Below, one piece after another: positions 47,637 to 62,529 of a stretch of DNA of 64,000 bases. Below the pieces are notes generated by a model. That model did no database searches. It was not told the DNA's origin and saw nothing but the letters and a program-made list of their open reading frames with translations. The translations under genes were made by a program, and so were the position numbers. Origin of the DNA: Rhabditoides inermis (lineage: Eukaryota; Nematoda; Chromadorea; Rhabditida; Rhabditidae); contig CAWZYM010000103.1 in NCBI GenBank assembly GCA_963966185.1, positions 47,501 to 111,500 of the forward strand. The letters run 5' to 3'. How positions within the stretch are numbered: the stretch's first letter is position 1; each line of letters starts with the position of its first letter.

Positions 47637-49328
47637 AAAGATGAGTATAAAAAAGAGGAGAAAATTATCTATCGATTGACATATAGATTGACTTGATATG
47701 TGCTCTGGAAGTGCTATTAGGAGCTGTGATAGAAGTGCTGTTGTCAGTCTTTCAGTAGATGACTGATCTTTATCTATTTCTTTTTGTTTATTTTTCAGTA
47801 GTTTCAAATTTTTAGAAAGTGTCACAGTTTAACAGTATCTGGTTGATAGAATCTGCTCGACTGCTTTTCTACAGATGTTATATTTACTATGCTCATAGAA
47901 GCCGCTCCGGCACGCTCCGCGGTCAGAGCCTATCAGTAGATCAGTAATAAAAAATAATATAATGATCACTGATAATGATATGCATTTTCTCCTACGCTCT
48001 GATATTTTACTGTCTCGTATGCACAAAGAGAGCGCTCCGGGCACGCTCCGCGCGCCTCCGCGGTCAAAGTTGATCAGTAAATCAGTAATTATAATAATAT
48101 ATTGATCACTGCTACTGATATGCATTTTCTCCGACTCTCTGATCTTCCACTTTCTCGTAAGCACATAGAAAGCGCTCCGGCACGCTCCGCGCGCCTCCGC
48201 GGTCAAAGTCGATCAGTAGATCAGTAGTATTAAAGGTAGTGTACCCTCTGAATCTGGGTGTATGTGTAGATACAATATGTCATTGTTTACGACTCAATGA
48301 GTATATTATGATGATGCAAATATATATTCTGAAACAATTTAGTTTTAAAAAATCATTCAAATATTGGAGTGAGAAATCGTAGAAACTAATAACTTTTAAT
48401 CAGCTCGGGGTCACTTGCACGAAGTTACACAATTTGACCACACTATCGGCTGTTTCATTCAAGACAATTTATTTGCATGTGTTTATATTGTTTCTTATGT
48501 CATTCTTATTTTAGATAACATTTCTACTATGTGTTTCTTTTACTAAACTGGCGAAAACAGCTGATGGGAAATTATATGCTAAACGCAGTAAGTTCTGTTA
48601 AAATGTTAAAAATCATAACTCACAACGTTGCGCAAATATGCGTATCATGTTGGATTTAAATAAATGTTTGATAATTTTTAATTTCATTATTTTTCATCAC
48701 AAACAACCATAAACGACATAAAAACACCTCTAAAAGGCATTGATAATACATTCGTGATACTTTTTAATATTGGATTCAGAGGGTACACTACCTTTAAGAA
48801 TAGATTGATCACTGCTACTGATATGCATTTTTGTCGACTCTCTGATCTTTCACTTTCTCGTATGCACATAGAAAGCGCTCCGGCACGCTCCGCGCACCTC
48901 CGCGGTCAAAGTCGATCAGTAGATCAGTAATTAAATAATATATTGATCACTGCTACTGATATACATTTTCTCCGACTCTCTGATCTTTTACTTTCTCGTA
49001 TGCACATAGAAAGCGCTCCGGCACGCTCCGCGCGCCTCCGCGGTCAAAGTCGATCAGTAGATCAGTAATTAAATAATATATTGATCACTGCTACTGATAT
49101 ACATTTTCTCCGACTCTCTGATCTTTCACCTTCTCGTATGCACATAAAAAGCGCTCCGGCACGCTCCGCGCGCTTCCGCGGTCAAAGTCGATCAGTAGAT
49201 CAGTATTATTCAGAATGTATTGATCAGCTACTGATATGCTTTCTCTCCTACTCTCTTATCTTTCAATCTCTCGTGTGCACATAGAGGGCGCTCCGGCACA
49301 CTTCGCTGTAAAATAATATAAGAGAGAA

Positions 49329-49381
<53 letters not shown>

Positions 49382-51320
49382 TGTGCAGCTGGTTGACAAT
49401 TATGATTTAATTTAGATGCAAGTAGACTTTATAGTTATCACTTATCTGAAATCATGAAATGTAATAGATAGATAGAGGAAGAGAGGAGATAGGGAGAGAG
49501 CTGGTTGACAATAATTAGTTATCACGGATCTAATATTATAAAATATCTACTCTCGCCTTCAATCACCGCGCGCCTCCGCGATCAAAGCCGATCAGTAAAT
49601 CAGTAATTGTAATAATTTATTGATCACTGATACTGATATGAATTTTCTCCTACTCTCTGATCGTTCACTTTCTCGTATGGACATAGAAAGCGCTCCGGCA
49701 CGCTCCGCGCGCATCCGCGGTCAAAGTATATCAGTAGATCAGTAATAATAAGAATATATTGATCACTGCTACTGATATGCATTTTTCTCCGACTCTCTGA
49801 TCTTTCACTTTCTCGTATGCACATAGAAAGCGCTCCGGCACGCTCCGCGCGCCTCCGCGGTCAAAGTCGATCAGTAGATCAGTAATATTAAGAATAGATT
49901 GATCACTGCTACTGATGTGCATTTTGCTCCGACTCTCTGATCTTTCACTTTCTCGTATGCACATAGAAAGCGCTCCGGCACGCTCCGCGCACCTCCGCGG
50001 TCAAAGTCGATCAGTAGATCAGTAATTATAATAATATATTGATCACTGATCCTGATATGCATTTTTTCCGATTTTCTGATTTGTTTACTCTTTCGTATGC
50101 ACATAGAAGGCGCTCCGGCACGCTTCGCGCGCCTCCGCGGTCAAAGCCGATCAGTAGATCAGTAATTATTATAATATACTGATCACTAATATCGATATGC
50201 ATTATCTCCTACTCTCTGATCTTTCAATCTCTCGTGTGCACATAGAGGGCGCTCCGGCACACTCCACGGTAAAATCATATCAGTAGCTGTTTGACAATTA
50301 TTATTTATTATAGATCCAAGTATAATTAATAGTTATCACTGGTCTAATATTATAAAATATAAGAGAAAGAGATATAGAGAGAGGAAGAGAGGGAGAGAGA
50401 GAGAGACGAAAAAAGAGAAATGAGAAAAGGAGGTTACATACTATTTCGCCTCGCCTCACTTCTATGATTGAATATAGAATGACGTGAGTGCATATAGTAA
50501 TGTTTCATTGTATTTACTCAGAATATAGTAATCGCGCAGTTTGTTGGAGTGTGGTGAGCTATTTCGTAGTGCGTGGTGATGTTCTCGCTCATTTGCACAA
50601 TTGACTGTCTCTTTCTCTGACATCAGACAGACTGACAGCTGGCGCACTCTCACCTCGCCACACTCTCTCGTCGCGGGGCAATAAAACTACGTCGATTAGA
50701 GGAATTTAATTGATAGCGGGCCTCAGAGGTCACAAAAAGATGCAAATTTTGGTAGAAGTTTAGTGGCCACCTATATACATGTTGTAGTGAAGGAAGACCT
50801 TACACGATTGCCTAGTTTTCTTGAACAGCCCGCGACAACTGTTTGGTGTCGCCTCGCCTCGACTAAATCACTTCGTGAAAAGAAACCAGGAGGAGTTATA
50901 AAAAGATTACGGGCAGATTTGTAGGTGAGGGAGTGTAGAGGAGTGACGTCGAAACCGTTTTTCGATAACTGAAGTCTGCGATCCGCAGTGCTCGTTCTTG
51001 TAAGGTCTACTCGCCGCAGCCGATTCGCCAGTGACCCGTCTCCTCGCCTCACACACTATTTCGCCTGTTTTCTGTCTGACTCTCTCTGATTACGCGCTAT
51101 TTCGTCGGACTTTCTGGAGCTTATAGCTCCGCGGATATGATAGATAAAGATCTGAAAATTGGAATCCTGCATCTCGGGACCGAGACCATCGGATCGATGT
51201 CACGTTTGGCTAGATAGGAGTAGTGGCTGGCGCGGTAGAGCGATGGACGGACGGAAACCATAGGGCATTTTGCACAGCCAGGCGCAGCGGGCGCTGCGAC
51301 TAGCGCGCTTCGCGCGCTAG
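47637..51320. repeat. Macro-repeat unit 4
   Basis: Anchor, monomers 47897-49315 interrupted by a TTAA MITE, a GA tract at 49320-49500, a second short array 49565-50285, a GA tract at 50360-50410, conserved block 50440-51299 and hairpin 51300-51320. The inner GA tract and partial block show an unequal exchange or deletion. Confidence 0.88.
48230..48797. mobile_element. 568-bp MITE flanked by TTAA
   Basis: Including the TTAA on each side, both ends read TTAAAGGTAGTGTACCCTCT and its reverse complement, 25 bases without a mismatch. The satellite monomer is split exactly at TTAA, and the empty site (AATATTAAGAATAGATTGATC) exists at about 49884-49905. TTAA specificity points to a piggyBac-type (or other TTAA-specific) transposase. 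No ORF. Confidence 0.92.
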
Positions 51321-54300
51321 AAATATAGGTATAAAATAAAGAAGAAAATTATTTATCGATTGATATATAGATTGACTTGATAGGTGCTCTGGAAGTGCTA
51401 TTAGGAGCTGTGCTAGAAGTGCTGTTGTCAGTCTTCCAGTAGATGACTGATCTTTAGTTCTTTCTTTCTTTATTTTATTTTCAGTAATTTTAAATAAGTA
51501 GAAAGTGTCACCGTCTATCTGGTTGATAGTATCTGGTTGACTGCTTTTCTACAGATGTATTTACCTTGCTCATAGAAGGCGGTCCGGCACGCTTCGCGAG
51601 CCTCCGCGGTCAAAGCCGATCAGTAGATCAGTAATAATGAGAATATATTGATCACTGTTACTGATATGTATTCTCTCCGACTCTCTGATATTTCACTCTC
51701 TCGTATGCACATGGAGGGCGCTCCGGCACGCTTCGCGCGCCTCCGCGGTCAAAGTCTATCAGTAGATCAGTAATAATAAGAAAGTTCATTGATCACTGTT
51801 ACTGATATGCACTTTCTCCGACTCTCTGATATTTCACTCTCTCGGATGCACAGAGGAGGCGCTCCGGCACGCTTCGCGCGCCTCCGCGGTTAAAGTCTAT
51901 CAGTAGATCAGTAATAATAAGACTATATTGATCACTGCTACTGATATGCATTTTCTCCGACTCTTTGATCTTTCACTTTCTTGTATGCACATAGAAAGCG
52001 CTCCGGCACGCTTCGCGCGCCTCCGCGGTCAAAGCCGATCAGTAGATCAGTAATTATAATAATATATATTGATCACTGCTACTGATATGCATTCTCTCCT
52101 ACTCTCTGATCTTTCACTCTCTCGTATGCCCATAGAAAACGCGCCTCCGCGGTCAAAGTCGATCAGTAGATCAGTAATAATAAGAATATATTGATCACTG
52201 CTACTGATATGAATTTTCTCCGACTCTCTGATCTTTCACTCTCTCGTATGCACATAGAAAGCGCTCCGGCACGCTTCGCGCGCCTCCGCGGTCAAAGTCG
52301 ATCAGCAGATCAGTAATATTAAGAATATTTTGATCACTGCTACTGATATGCATTTTCTCCGACTCTCTGATCTTTCACTCTCTCGTATGCACATAGAAAG
52401 CGCTCCGGCACGCTTCGCGCGCCTCCGCGGTCAAAGCCGATCAGTATATCAGCAATTATAATAATATATTGATCACTGCTACTGATATGCATTCTCTCCG
52501 ACTCTCTGATCTTTCACTCTCCCGTATGCACATAGAATGCGCTCCGGCACGCTTCGCGCGCCTCCGCGGTCAAAGCCGATCAGTAGATCAGTAATAATAA
52601 TAATAATACATTGATCACTGATACTGATATGCATTTTCTCCGACTCTCTGATTTTTTTACTCTTTCGTATGCACATAGAAGGCGCTCCGGCACGCTTCGC
52701 GCGCCTCCGCGGTGAAAGCCGATCAGTAGATCAGTAATTATAATAATACATTGATCACTGATACTGATATGCATTTTCTCCGACTCTCTGATCGTTCACT
52801 TTCTCGTATGCACATAGAAGGCGCTTCGGCACGCTTCGCGCGCCTCCGCGGTCAAAGCCGATCAGTAAATCAGTAAAAATAACAATATATTGATCACTGC
52901 TACTGATATGCATTTTATCCGACTCTCTGATCGTTCACTTTCTCGTATGCACATAGAAAGCGCTCCGGCACGCTCCGCGCGCCTCCGCGGTCAAACCCTA
53001 TCAGTATATCAGTAATAATAACAATATATATTGATCACTGCTACTGATTTGCATTTTCTCCGACTCTCTGATCTTTCACTCTCCCGTATGCACATAGAAA
53101 GCGCTCCGGGCACGCTCCGCGCGCCTCCGCGGTCAAAGTCGATCAGCAGATCAGTAATATTAAGAATATATTGATCACTGCTACTGATATGCATTTTCTC
53201 CGACTCTCTGATTTTTTACTCTTTCGTATGCACATAGAAGGCGCTCCGGCACGCTTCGCGCGCCTCCGCGGTGAAAGCCGATCAGTAGATCAGTAATTAT
53301 AATAATACATTGATCACTGATACTGATATGCATTTTCTCCGACTCTCTGATTTTTTACTCTTTCGTATGCACATAGAAGGCGCTCCGACACGCTTCACGC
53401 GCCTCCGCGGTCAAAGCCGTTCAGTATATCAGTAATTATAATAAAACATTGATCACTGATACTGATATGCATTTTCTCCGACTCTCTGATCGTTCACTTT
53501 CTCGTATGCACATAGAAAGCGCTCCGGCACGCTTCGCGCGCCTCCGCGGTCAAAGCCGATCAGTAGATCAGTAATTATAATAATACATTGATCACTGATA
53601 CTGATATGCATTTTCTCCGACTCTCTGATTTTTTACTCTTTCGTATGCACATAGAAGGCGCTCCGACACGCTTCACGCGCCTCCGCGGTCAAAGCCGTTC
53701 AGTATATCAGTAATTATAATAATATATTGATCACTGCTACTGATATGCATTCTCTCCTACTCTCTGATCTTTCACTCTCTCGTATGCCCATAGAAAACGC
53801 GCCTCCGCGGTCAAAGTCGATCAGTAGATCAGTAATAATAAGAATATATTGATCACTGCTACTGATATGAATTTTCTCCGACTCTCTGATCTTTCACTCT
53901 CTCGTATGCACATAGAAAGCGCTCCGGCACGCTTCGCGCGCCTCCGCGGTCAAAGTCGATCAGCAGATCAGTAATATTAAGAATATATTGATCACTGCTA
54001 CTGATATGCATTTTCTCCGACTCTCTGATCTTTCACTCTCTCGTATGCACATAGAAAGCGCTCCGGCACGCTTCGCGCGCCTCCGCGGTCAAAGCCGATC
54101 AGTATATCAGCAATTATAATAATATATTGATCACTGCTACTGATATGCATTCTCTCCGACTCTCTGATCTTTCACTCTCCCGTATGCACATAGAATGCGC
54201 TCCGGCACGCTTCGCGCGCCTCCGCGGTCAAAGCCGATCAGTAGATCAGTAATAATAGTAATAATACATTGATCACTGATACTGATATGCATTTTCTCCG

Positions 54301-57300
54301 ACTCTCTGATTTTTTACTCTTTCGTATGCACATAGAAGGCGCTCCGGCACGCTTCGCGCGCCTCCGCGGTGAAAGCCGATCAGTAGATCAGTAATTATAA
54401 TAATACATTGATCACTGATACTGATATGCATTTTCTCCGACTCTCTGATCGTTCACTTTCTCGTATGCACATAGAAGGCGCTTCGGCACGCTTCGCGCGC
54501 CTCCGCGGTCAAAGCCGATCAGTAAATCAGTAAAAATAACAATATATTGATCACTGCTACTGATATGCATTTTATCCGACTCTCTGATCGTTCACTTTCT
54601 CGTATGCACATAGAAAGCGCTCCGGCACGCTCCGCGCGCCTCCGCGGTCAAACCCTATCAGTATATCAGTAATAATAACAATATATATTGATCACTGCTA
54701 CTGATTTGCATTTTCTCCGACTCTCTGATCTTTCACTCTCCCGTATGCACATAGAAAGCGCTCCGGGCACGCTCCGCGCGCCTCCGCGGTCAAAGTCGAT
54801 CAGCAGATCAGTAATATTAAGAATATATTGATCACTGCTACTGATATGCATTTTCTCCGACTCTCTGATCTTTCACTCTCCCGTATGCACATAGAAAGCG
54901 CTCCGGCACGCTTTGCGCGCCTCCGCGGTCAAAGCCGATCAGTAGATCAGTAATAATAATAATAATACATTGATCACTGATACTGATATGCATTTTCTGC
55001 GACTCTCTGATTTTTTACTCTTTCGTATGCACATAGAAGGCGCTCCGGCACGCTTCGCGCGCCTCCGCGGTGAAAGCCGATCAGTAGATCAGTAATTATA
55101 ATAATACATTGATCACTGATACTGATATGCATTTTCTCCGACTCTCTGATCTTTCACTCTCTCGTATGCACATAGAAAGCGCTCCGGCACGCTTCGCGCG
55201 CCTCCGCGGTCAAAGCCGATCAGTATATCAGCAATTATAATAATATATTGATCACTGCTACTGATATGCATTCTCTCCGACTCTCTGATCTTTCACTCTC
55301 CCGTATGCACATAGAATGCGCTCCGGCACGCTTCGCGCGCCTCCGCGGTCAAAGCCGATCAGTAGATCAGTAATAATAATAATAATACATTGATCACTGA
55401 TACTGATATGCATTTTCTCCGACTCTCTGATTTTTTACTCTTTCGTATGCACATAGAAGGCGCTCCGGCACGCTTCGCGCGCCTCCGCGGTGAAAGCCGA
55501 TCAGTAGATCAGTAATTATAATAATACATTGATCACTGATACTGATATGCATTTTTTCCGACTCTCTGATCGTTCACTTTCTCGTATGCACATAGAAGGC
55601 GCTTCGGCACGCTTCGCGCGCCTCCGCGGTCAAAGCCGATCAGTAAATCAGTAAAAATAACAATATATTGATCACTGCTACTGATATGCATTTTATCCGA
55701 CTCTCTGATCGTTCACTTTCTCGTATGCACATAGAAAGCGCTCCGGCACGCTCCGCGCGCCTCCGCGGTCAAACCCTATCAGTATATCAGTAATAATAAC
55801 AATATATATTGATCACTGCTACTGATTTGCATTTTCTCCGACTCTCTGATCTTTCACTCTCCCGTATGCACATAGAAAGCGCTCCGGGCACGCTCCGCGC
55901 GCCTCCGCGGTCAAAGTCGATCAGCAGATCAGTAATATTAAGAATATATTGATCACTGCTACTGATATGCATTTTCTCCGACTCTCTGATCTTTCACTCT
56001 CCCGTATGCACATAGAAAGCGCTCCGGCACGCTTCGCGCGCCTCCGCGGTCAAAGCCGATCAGTAGATCAGTAATAATAATAATAATACATTGATCACTG
56101 ATACTGATATGCATTTTCTCCGACTCTCTGATTTTTTACTCTTTCGTATGCACATAGAAGGCGCTCCGGCACGCTTCGCGCGCCTCCGCGGTGAAAGCCG
56201 ATCAGTAGATCAGTAATTATAATAATACATTGATCACTGATACTGATATGAATTTTCTCCGACTCTCTGATTTTTTACTCTTTCGTATGCACATAGAAGG
56301 CGCTCCGACACGCTTCACGCGCCTCCGCGGTCAAAGCCGTTCAGTATATCAGTAATTATAATAAAACATTGATCACTGATACTGATATGCATTTTCTCCG
56401 ACTCTCTGATCGTTCACTTTCTCGTATGCACATAGAAAGCGCTCCGGCACGCTTCGCGCGCCTCCGCGGTCAAAGCCGATCAGTATATCAGCAATTATAA
56501 TAATATATTGATCACTGCTACTGATATGCATTCTCTCCTACTCTCTGATCTTTCACTCTCTCGTATGCCCATAGAAAACGCGCCTCCGCGGTCAAAGTCG
56601 ATCAGTAGATCAGTAATAATAAGAATATATTGATCACTGCTACTGATATGAATTTTCTCCGACTCTCTGATCTTTCACTCTCTCGTATGCACATAGAAAG
56701 CGCTCCGGCACGCTTCGCGCGCCTCCGCGGTCAAAGTCGATCAGCAGATCAGTAATATTAAGAATATATTGATCACTGCTACTGATATGAATTTTCTCCG
56801 ACTCTCTGATCTTTCACTCTCTCGTATGCACATAGAAAGCGCTCCGGCACGCTTCGCGCGCCTCCGCGGTCAAAGCCGATCAGTATATCAGCAATTATAA
56901 TAATATATTGATCACTGCTACTGATATGCATTCTCTCCGACTCTCTGATCTTTCACTCTCCCGTATGCACATAGAATGCGCTCCGGCACGCTTCGCGCGC
57001 CTCCGCGGTCAAAGCCGATCAGTAGATCAGTAATAATAATAATAATAATACATTGATCACTGATACTGATATGCATTTTCTCCGACTCTCTGATTTTTTA
57101 CTCTTTCGTATGCACATAGAAGGCGCTCCGGCACGCTTCGCGCGCCTCCGCGGTGAAAGCCGATCAGTAGATCAGTAATTATAATAATACATTGATCACT
57201 GATACTGATATGCATTTTCTCCGACTCTCTGATCGTTCACTTTCTCGTATGCACATAGAAGGCGCTTCGGCACGCTTCGCGCGCCTCCGCGGTCAAAGCC

Positions 57301-58370
57301 GATCAGTAAATCAGTAAAAATAACAATATATTGATCACTGCTACTGATATGCATTTTATCCGACTCTCTGATCGTTCACTTTCTCGTATGCACATAGAAA
57401 GCGCTCCGGCACGCTCCGCGCGCCTCCGCGGTCAAACCCTATCAGTATATCAGTAATAATAACAATATATATTGATCACTGCTACTGATTTGCATTTTCT
57501 CCGACTCTCTGATCTTTCACTCTCCCGTATGCACATAGAAAGCGCTCCGGGCACGCTCCGCGCGCCTCCGCGGTCAAAGTCGATCAGCAGATCAGTAATA
57601 TTAAGAATATATTGATCACTGCTACTGATATGCATTTTCTCCGACTCTCTGATCTTTCACTCTCCCGTATGCACATAGAAAGCGCTCCGGCACGCTTCGC
57701 GCGCCTCCGCGGTCAAAGCCGATCAGTAGATCAGTAATAATAATAATAATACATTGATCACTGATACTGATATGCATTTTCTCCGACTCTCTGATTTTTT
57801 ACTCTTTCGTATGCACATAGAAGGCGCTCCGGCACGCTTCGCGCGCCTCCGCGGTGAAAGCCGATCAGTAGATCAGTAATTATAATAATACATTGATCAC
57901 TGATACTGATATGCATTTTCTCCGACTCTCTGATTTTTTACTCTTTCGTATGCACGTAGAAGGCGCTCCGACACGCTTCACGCGCCTCCGCGGTCAAAGC
58001 CGTTCAGTATATCAGTAATTATAATAAAACATTGATCACTGCTACTGATATGCATTTTCTCCGACTCTCTGATCGTTCACTTTCTCGTATGCACATAGAA
58101 AGCGCTCCGGCACGCTTCGCGCGCCTCCGCGGTCAAAGTATATCAGTAGATCAGTAAAAATAAGAATATGTTGATCACTGCTACTGATATGCATTTTCTC
58201 CGACTCTCTGATCGTTCATTTTCTCGTATGCACATAGAAAGCGCTCCGGCACACTCCACGGTAAAAGCCTATCAGTAGCTGGTTGACAATTACTTTATAT
58301 TATAGATACGAGTATAGTTTATAGTTTTTACTGGTCTAATATTATAAAATAGAAGAGAGTGAGAGAGAGA

Positions 58371-58414
<44 letters not shown>

Positions 58415-58670
58415 CGCCTCCGCGGTCAACGTATATCAGTAGATCAGTAAAAATAAGAATATTTTGATCACTGCTACTGATATGCATTTTCTCCGACTCT
58501 CTGATCGTTCATTTTCTCGTATGCACATAGAAAGCGCTCCGGCACGCTTCGCGCGCCTCCGCGGTCAAAGTCGATCAGTAGCTGGTTGACAATTACTTTT
58601 TATTATAGATACAAGTATAGTTTATAGTTTTTACTGGTCTAATATTATAAAATAGAAGAGAGTGAGAGAT

Positions 58671-58704
<34 letters not shown>

Positions 58705-58825
58705 GGATGAGCAGCTGGTGGACAATTATTATTTAATTTAGATCCAAGTAGACTTCATAATTAAAACTAATCTAAAATCATAATATATATGAGAGAGGTA
58801 AACGAAGAGAGGGAGTGAGAGACGA

Positions 58826-58867
<42 letters not shown>

Positions 58868-59844
58868 GAGACGAGAGAGAGAGAGCGAGAGAGAGAGAGA
58901 GGGAGAGAGAGACGAAAAAGAGAGGGATGAGAAAAGGAATGGGATGAGAAAAGGAGGTTACATACTATTTCGCCTCGCCTCACTTCTATGATTGAATATA
59001 GAAGGACGTGAATGCTAATAGTAATGTTTTATTGTATTTACTCAGAATATAGTAATCGCGCAGTTTGTTGAGGTGTGGTGAGCTGTTTCGTAGTGCATGG
59101 TGATGTTCTCGCTCATTTGCACAATTGACTGTCTGTTTCTCTAACAGCAGACAGACTGGCAGCTGGCGCACTCTCACCTCGCCACACTCTCTCGTCGCGG
59201 GGCAATAAAACGACGTCGATTAGAAGAATTTAATTGATAGCGGGCGTAAGAGGTCACAAAAAGGTGCAAATTTTGGTAGAAGTGTAGTGGCCACCTATTT
59301 GCATGTTGTAGTAAAGGGAAACCTTACACGATTGCCTAGTTTTCTTGAACAGGCCGCGACAACTGTTTGGTGTCGCCTCGCCTCGACTAAATCACTTCGT
59401 GAAAGGAAACCAAGAGGAGTTATAAAAAGATTACGGGCAGATTTGTAGGTGAGGGAGTGTAGAGGAGTGACGTCGAAACCGTTTCTCGAAAGCTGGGGTC
59501 TGCGATTCGCAGTACTCGTTCTTGTAAGGCCTACTCGATGCAACCGTTCAACCACCTACCCGTCTCCTCGCCTCACACACTATTTCGCCGCTTTTGTGTC
59601 TGACTCTCTCTGATTACGCGCTATTTCGTCGGACTTTCTGGAGCTTATAGCTCCGCGGATATGAGAGATAAAGGGCTGAAAATTGGAATCCTGCATCTCG
59701 GGACCGAGACCATCGGATCGATGTCACGTTTGGCTAGATAGGAGTAGTGGGTGGCGCGGTAGAGCGATGGACGGACGGAAACCATAGGGCATTTTGCACA
59801 GCCAGGCGCAGCGGGCGCTGCGACTAGCGCGCTTCGCGCGCTAG
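51321..59844. repeat. Macro-repeat unit 5, with higher-order satellite
   Basis: Anchor, then the longest array (51577-58275, about 48 monomers), a GA tract, one stray partial monomer (58412-58580), more GA tracts, conserved block 58965-59823 and hairpin 59824-59844. Marker monomers (with CCGGGCACGCTCCGCG) recur at about 53109, 54766, 55887 and 57550, intervals of about 1657, 1121 and 1663 bases. So sets of 12 and 8 monomers have been copied as blocks. Confidence 0.9.
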
Positions 59845-62484
59845 AAATATAAGAATAAAAAAAGGAGAAAATTATCTATCGATTGATATATAGATTGACT
59901 TGATATGTGCTCTGGAAGTGCTATTAGGAGCTGTGTTAGAAGTGCTGTTGTCAGTCTTTCAGTAGATGACTGATCTTTATTTATTTCCTTATCTTTTTTT
60001 CCATTTTCAGTAATATCAAGTATTTAGAAAGTGTCACAGTCTATCAGTATCTGGTTGATGGTATCTGCTTGACTGATTTTTTACAGATGTTATATTTACT
60101 ATGTTCATAGAAGGCGCTCCGGTACGCTCTGCGGTCAGAGCCTATCAGTGGATCAGTAATAATAGGAATATATTGATCACTGCTACTGATATGAATTTTC
60201 TCCTACTCTCTGATCTTTCACTTTCTTGTATGCACATGAACGGGCTCCGGGACACGCCGCGGTCAAAGTATATCAGTGGATCAGTGATAATAAGAATATA
60301 TTGATCACTGCTACTGATATGCATTTTCTCCGACTCTCTGATCGTTCACTTTCTCGTATGCACATAGAAAGCGCTCCGGCACGCTTCGCGCGCCTCCGCG
60401 GTCAAAGTCTATCAGTAGATCTATAATAATAAGAATATATTGATCACTGTCACTGATATGCATTTTCTCCGACTCTCTGATCTTTCACTCTCTCGTATGC
60501 ACCTAGAAAGCGCTCCGGCACGCTTCGCGCGCCTCCGCGGTCAAAGTATATCAGTAGATCAGTGAAAATAAGAATATATTGATCACTGATACAGATATGC
60601 ATTCTCTCCGACTCTCTGATATTTCACTCTCTCGGATGCACATAGGAAGCGCTCCGGCACGCTTCGCGCGCCTCCGCGGTCAAAGCCGATCAGTAGATCA
60701 GTAATTATAATAATATATTGAACACTGATACTGGTATGCATTCTCTCCTACTTTCTGATCTTTCACTCTCTCGTATGTACATAGAGGGCGCTCCGGCACG
60801 CTTCGCGCGCCTCCGCGGTCAAAGCCGATCAGTAGATCAGTAATTATAATAATATATTGAACACTGATACTGGTATGCATTCTCTCCTACTTTCTGATCT
60901 TTCACTCTCTCGTATGTACATAGAGGGCGCTCCGGCACGCTTCGCGCGCCTCCGCGGTCAAAGCCGATCAGTAGATCAGTAATTATAATAATATATTGAA
61001 CACTGATACTGGTATGCATTCTCTCCTACTTTCTGATCTTTCACTCTCTCGTATGTACATAGAGGGCGCTCCGGCACGCTTCGCGCGCCTCCGCGGTCAA
61101 AGCCGATCAGTAGATCAGTAATTATAATAATATATTGAACACTGATACTGGTATGCATTCTCTCCTACTTTCTGATCTTTCACTCTCTCGTATGTACATA
61201 GAGGGCGCTCCGGCACGCTTCGCGCGCCTCCGCGGTCAAAGCCGATCAGTAGATCAGTAATTATAATAATATATTGAACACTGATACTGGTATGCATTCT
61301 CTCCTACTTTCTGATCTTTCACTCTCTCGGATGCACATAGGAAGCGCTCCGGCACGCTTCGCGCGCCTCCGCGGTCAAAGCCGATCAGTAGATCAGTAAT
61401 TATAATAATATATTGAACACTGATACTGGTATGCATTCTCTCCTACTTTCTGATATTTCACTCTCTCGGATGCACATAGGAAGCGCTCCGGCACGCTTCG
61501 CGCGCCTCCGCGGTCAAAGCCGATCAGTAGATCAGTAATTATAATAATATATTGAACACTGATACTGGTATGCATTCTCTCCTACTTTCTGATCTTTCAC
61601 TCTCTCGTATGTACATAGAGGGCGCTCCGGCACGCTTCGCGCGCCTCCGCGGTCAAAGCCGATCAGTAGATCAGTAATTATAATAATATATTGAACACTG
61701 ATACTGGTATGCATTCTCTCCTACTTTCTGATCTTTCACTCTCTCGTATGTACATAGAGGGCGCTCCGGCACGCTTCGCGCGCCTCCGCGGTCAAAGCCG
61801 ATCAGTAGATCAGTAATTATAATAATATATTGAACACTGATACTGGTATGCATTCTCTCCTACTTTCTGATCTTTCACTCTCTCGGATGCACATAGGAAG
61901 CGCTCCGGCACGCTTCGCGCGCCTCCGCGGTCAAAGCCGATCAGTAGATCAGTAATTATAATATTATATTGAACACTGATACTGGTATGCATTCTCTCCT
62001 ACTTTCTGATATTTCACTCTCTCGGATGCACATAGGAAGCGCTCCGGCACGCTTCGCGCGCCTCCGCGGTCAAAGCCGATCAGTAGATCAGTAATTATAA
62101 TAATATATTGAACACTGATACTGGTATGCATTCTCTCCTACTTTCTGATCTTTCACTCTCTCGTATGTACATAGAGGGCGCTCCGGCACGCTTCGCGCGC
62201 CTCCGCGGTCAAAGCCGATCAGTAGATCAGTAATTATAATAATATATTGAACACTGATACTGATATGAATTCTCTCCTACGTTCTGATCTTTCACTCTCT
62301 CGTATGTACATAGAGGGCGCTCCGGCACACTCGGCGGTAAAAGCCTATCAGTAGCTGGTTGACAACTTTTATTTTTCAGAGATACATATATAATTTATAG
62401 TTATCACTGGTTTTATATTATAAAAATTAGGCGAGCGAGAGAGAAGGAGAGAGAGAGAGAGAAAGACGAAAGAGAAAGATAGAG

Positions 62485-62529
<45 letters not shown>

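Noticed and set aside
37776..62000. Recurrent ~60-residue minus-strand frames (HISxSDQxIIIITDLLIGFDRGGARS) across the satellite
   Set aside because: They arise once per monomer because 139 is not a multiple of 3 and the monomer has one long stop-free frame. They have no start context, splice sites or codon bias and simply follow the repeat.
60690..62270. CRISPR-like regular array
   Set aside because: The whole 139-base unit is repeated with no unique spacers, the period is too long, and the genome is eukaryotic.
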